From: DASXZH01 sp036502005 | GTDB taxonomy: Bacteria; Armatimonadota; Fimbriimonadia; Fimbriimonadales; Fimbriimonadaceae | Direction: 5' to 3' | Assembly: GCA_036502005.1 (NCBI GenBank) | Contig: DASXZH010000003.1 | Span: 1-64,000 of the forward strand | DNA: 64,000 nucleotides | Shown: positions 61,062 through 64,000 of the stretch, piece after piece | Position numbering within the stretch: the stretch's first letter is position 1 | Layout: every line of letters starts with the position of its first letter | Program-made: the position numbers and the translations under genes | Notes under the pieces: generated by a model | What the model was told of the DNA's origin: nothing | The model's input: the letters and a program-made list of their open reading frames with translations, nothing else | Databases searched by the model: none

Positions 61062-64000
61062 ATGCACGCCAAGCTAGGAACAGTTCTTCGCAGCCGTCTA
61101 TTTTGGACTTCCGCGACATTTGGCGTCAGCTTGGCGGTTTTCGCGGTTGCCGCCGCCCAAAAGAGCACCCCGGCCTTTGAGCAGAATCCCAGCCCCTCCC
61201 AGTCTGCATTCTTTGAAGAAAAGATTCGGCCGATCTTAGTGAATGCTTGTTCCTCGTGTCACGGTGCCATTTCACCGGCCGCCGGTTTGAGATTGGACAC
61301 GGCAGATGGCCTTCATAAGGGCGGCAAATCCGGCGCAGCGGTTACGCCCGGCCTGCCTGACGCCAGCTTACTTATTCAAGCAGTGCGCCAAACCGGAGCA
61401 CTGAAAATGCCTCAAGGAGGCATGCTGAAACCCGAAGAAGTTGCGGCTCTGGAAGCCTGGGTGAGAATGGGCGCCCCTTGGCCGGCGGATGGTGGTGCTC
61501 AGGATCCTACAGCCGGATTGTGGTCGCTCCAACCTGTTACAAAGCCGACCCTGCCGAGAGTTCACAACACGACCTGGACAAAGAACGCAATTGATTTCTT
61601 TGTTCTCGCTGGCCTCGAATCCAAACACATTCAGCCGGCAGCGCCCGCCGACAAGCGAACTCTCCTGCGCCGAGTGACTTATGATTTAACAGGATTGCCA
61701 CCGACCCCGGAGGAGATGGATGCCTTCGTTGCCGACAAGACCACGAACGCCTATGAAAAGGTGGTCGACCGCCTATTGGCGTCGCCTCACTATGGCGAGC
61801 GGTGGGCGAGGCATTGGATGGATGTGGCCCGATATGCGGACACGAAGGGCTATGTGTTTGTGGAGGATCGCAACTACTACAACGCTTACACCTACCGGAA
61901 CTGGCTGATCGATGCATTCAATAAAGATCTGCCGTATAGCCAGTTCGTCATCGATCAGCTAGCCGCAGATCGTCTGCCTGAAGTTCAAAACGGACAGAAT
62001 AGGGAAGATCTCGCCGCGCTAGGCTTTCTAACAGTTGGACGCAGATTTCTTAATTCCAGACCGGACATTATCGATGACCGCATCGATGTGACGATGCGCG
62101 GCTTCCAAGCCTTCACGGTTGCGTGCGCCCGCTGCCACGACCACAAATTTGACCCGATTCCAACACAAGACTACTATTCACTTTATGCTGTTTTTAACTC
62201 TTCCGAAGACAGCGACCAGCCGATATCAGCCCAATCCATCAGCGGCCCCTGGCAGCAATACAACGAGAAGCTTACAAATCTGCAGCGGAGCTTCCAAAGC
62301 CTTTCTTTGGCCCAAACCAAACTGCTTCGAAAGCAGGAAGAAGACCCAACGAAAGCGGCAGCTTTAACTCAGGAAGTTAAACAAATCCTCCAATCACTTG
62401 GCCTCGACGCCGTTCCTGATGGCGCAAATTTACAGAAGCTTATGCCTGCCTTTGAGTCTGCCGCGCGGGATCAACTCATACAGATCCAAAAGCAAGTGGA
62501 AGCTTTGCAGAAATCGGAACCTACAAAGCCCGAGTTCGCCATGGCGATGTTGGACTCCAATCCGCACGATGGCGTAGTTTTCAAGCATGGAAATCCTAAC
62601 ATGCCCGGTGATCCTGCGCCCCGCAGATTCTTGCTCGCATTGTCGAAACCTGGCGAGGAACGGTCCCATTGGACAAAGGATAGTGGCCGCCTAGAACTGG
62701 CGGAATCGATCGCGTCCAAAGACAACCCGCTTACCGCACGGGTTTTTGTGAACCGCCTTTGGCAAGACCACTTCGGAAACGGCATTGTGCGAACCGCTTC
62801 GGATTTCGGAAGGCAAGGTGACAAGCCCACAAATCCGGGACTGCTCGATTACCTAGCGGCGACCTTCATGGAAGATGGATGGTCGATCAAGAAAATTCAG
62901 AAGCTGATCGTGATGTCGGCAACTTATAGGCAGTCGTCAACCTTCACGCCTGCCGCATTCTTGGCCGATCCGGATAACCGGCTTCAAAGCCGATTTGACC
63001 GGGGGCGGCTGGACCTCGAAGAGATGCGCGATACCGTCATGGATGTTGCAGGCCAATTGGACCTTAGCAAGGTCGGAGGTAAATCGGTCGATTTATGGTC
63101 AGAGCCTTTCACACAAAGGCGAGCCGTTTACGGTTTTATTGAGAGGCAAAACCTGCCCGGCGTCTTCAGAACATTTGACTTAGCCACTCCCGACAGATCC
63201 AGCCCAAAACGGTTTAAGACCACCGTGCCTCAGCAGGCCCTATTCTTTATGAACTCGCCATTCGTAGTTCAACAGGCCGAGTTGGTAGCCAAAAGGCCGG
63301 AGATCGCGGCTTCCAAAGACGAAGGCCAACGCGTGCGGCGGATTTATCGTCTCTTGTTCCAGCGCATGCCTGATGCCTCCGAACTGGCGATGGGATTAGC
63401 CTATCTTAAGCAAGGCGCAAACGCTGAAGTCCCCGGTCCTGTCGATCCTTGGAGCTATGGTTATGGTGGAGTCGACCCAGCTACCTCAAAGGTTGCCAAC
63501 TTCACTCCGCTCTCCTATTTCGATGGCGCCTACCGAGTGGGCAAAGTTTTCCCAGACCCAAAGTTGGGGTACGTCACTCTCAACAAGGAGGGGGGCCATC
63601 CGGGCCACGATGGGCAGCACTGCGCCATCCGCCGTTGGACGGCAAGTGCGGACATGACCATCCAAATAAGCGGGGCAATCGTCCACCGGCAAGCTAAAGG
63701 GGATGGGGTTAAAGCCAGAATCATCTCCAGCCGAACCGGCTTGCTCGGAGAATGGACGGCCCATAACTCCCAAGCAGCAACCGATGTTTCAAATGTTCAG
63801 GTGCAGAAAGGAGATACCATCGACTTCGTTCTCGACCCCATGTCGAACGACACCTACGATGCGTTTACATGGGTGCCCTCTATTCGAAGCCTCGACGGTA
63901 AAGAAAGCTGGTCGGCAGCTACTAACTTTGGCCCACCTGCCGGCCCCGATTTAAACCGGATTACATTGTATATTCAGGCGCTTATGATGACGAATGAATT
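61062..64000 (+). CDS. PSD1 domain-containing cytochrome-c-like secreted protein (partial at 3' end)
   Basis: At least 979 residues with no stop before the window edge. Signal or anchor helix WTSATFGVSLAVFAVAAA; a planctomycete cytochrome C domain with haem motif CSSCH at residues 63-67; then DUF1549 (LTGLPPTPEEMDAFV, ERWARHWMDVARYADTKG, CARCHDHKFDPI with a second CxxCH), a coiled helical linker, and DUF1553 (ARVFVNRLWQDHFGNGIV, QQALFFMNSPFVVQQA). A beta domain (about 63430-63900) is inserted before the end. The sequence stops at YIQALMMTNE, close to the usual end of this family, so little is missing. Such proteins are taken to be redox enzymes of glycan breakdown in planctomycetes. Confidence 0.9.
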   Translation, partial: MHAKLGTVLRSRLFWTSATFGVSLAVFAVAAAQKSTPAFEQNPSPSQSAFFEEKIRPILVNACSSCHGAISPAAGLRLDTADGLHKGGKSGAAVTPGLPDASLLIQAVRQTGALKMPQGGMLKPEEVAALEAWVRMGAPWPADGGAQDPTAGLWSLQPVTKPTLPRVHNTTWTKNAIDFFVLAGLESKHIQPAAPADKRTLLRRVTYDLTGLPPTPEEMDAFVADKTTNAYEKVVDRLLASPHYGERWARHWMDVARYADTKGYVFVEDRNYYNAYTYRNWLIDAFNKDLPYSQFVIDQLAADRLPEVQNGQNREDLAALGFLTVGRRFLNSRPDIIDDRIDVTMRGFQAFTVACARCHDHKFDPIPTQDYYSLYAVFNSSEDSDQPISAQSISGPWQQYNEKLTNLQRSFQSLSLAQTKLLRKQEEDPTKAAALTQEVKQILQSLGLDAVPDGANLQKLMPAFESAARDQLIQIQKQVEALQKSEPTKPEFAMAMLDSNPHDGVVFKHGNPNMPGDPAPRRFLLALSKPGEERSHWTKDSGRLELAESIASKDNPLTARVFVNRLWQDHFGNGIVRTASDFGRQGDKPTNPGLLDYLAATFMEDGWSIKKIQKLIVMSATYRQSSTFTPAAFLADPDNRLQSRFDRGRLDLEEMRDTVMDVAGQLDLSKVGGKSVDLWSEPFTQRRAVYGFIERQNLPGVFRTFDLATPDRSSPKRFKTTVPQQALFFMNSPFVVQQAELVAKRPEIAASKDEGQRVRRIYRLLFQRMPDASELAMGLAYLKQGANAEVPGPVDPWSYGYGGVDPATSKVANFTPLSYFDGAYRVGKVFPDPKLGYVTLNKEGGHPGHDGQHCAIRRWTASADMTIQISGAIVHRQAKGDGVKARIISSRTGLLGEWTAHNSQAATDVSNVQVQKGDTIDFVLDPMSNDTYDAFTWVPSIRSLDGKESWSAATNFGPPAGPDLNRITLYIQALMMTNE

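Overview
The window (64 kb, moderate G+C, about 56 protein genes on both strands, one tRNA) looks like the chromosome of a free-living, Gram-negative-type bacterium. My best guess is Armatimonadota (Fimbriimonadia-like), with Planctomycetota or Verrucomicrobiota as alternatives. The reasons are a PSD1-type (DUF1549/DUF1553) cytochrome-c protein, a GH31 enzyme carrying a PA14 domain, a sialate O-acetylesterase-like protein, stand-alone prepilin-like proteins, a futalosine-pathway menaquinone gene (mqnD), many secreted proteins of unknown function, and abundant hairpin-forming intergenic repeats. This assignment is inference; no rRNA is present to settle it.

Layout. 1-270: the edge of an ISL3-family insertion sequence sitting in an A-rich repeat. 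273-10553: a lipoprotein, a sugar-nucleotidyltransferase, a TlpA/thioredoxin-like gene whose CxxC motif reads UGA-G-P-C in frame (candidate selenoprotein), an FAD oxidoreductase, a large secreted protein and a GH31 glycosidase. 10761-17292: an ABC ATPase, a MutL-family protein, a DUF433/DUF5615 toxin-antitoxin pair, and a coupled ECF sigma / small membrane protein / large membrane protein unit. 17293-17842: a gene-free cluster with two REP-like palindromes. 17843-26925: membrane protein, polysaccharide deacetylase, mfd, VOC protein, NAT-like enzyme, sialate O-acetylesterase-like protein, hypotheticals. 27007-40511: DEXH helicase, SIS protein, ACT protein plus aspartokinase, folP, LolA-like protein, thrS, prepilin, MacB-like permease, SGNH lipase. 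40508-55541: macrodomain protein overlapping tRNA-Arg, mqnD, a thioester-domain protein, cysK, PQ-loop protein, mogA/moaB, EF-G-like factor, DsrE protein, oxidoreductase, GyrI-like protein, esterase. 55578-60612: lipid kinase, then a wbp-like cluster (epimerase, aminotransferase, fused dehydrogenase-acetyltransferase) for a diacetamido-uronic acid nucleotide sugar. 61062-end: PSD1 protein, nearly complete.

Two things stand out. First, the TGA at 3097-3099 replaces the first Cys of a thioredoxin CxxC with good coding sequence on both sides. Second, many intergenic gaps are filled by short-period repeats (GTAAACA, GTGAAAG, AAAAATC, TTCGGTA-type) that recur at several loci, commonly as facing inverted arms around a GC-rich core, plus separate REP-like and nested-hairpin elements. 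No CRISPR array, prophage, rRNA or replication origin was seen. Start codons were chosen by Shine-Dalgarno match, signal peptides and family alignment from memory; GTG and TTG starts appear common.
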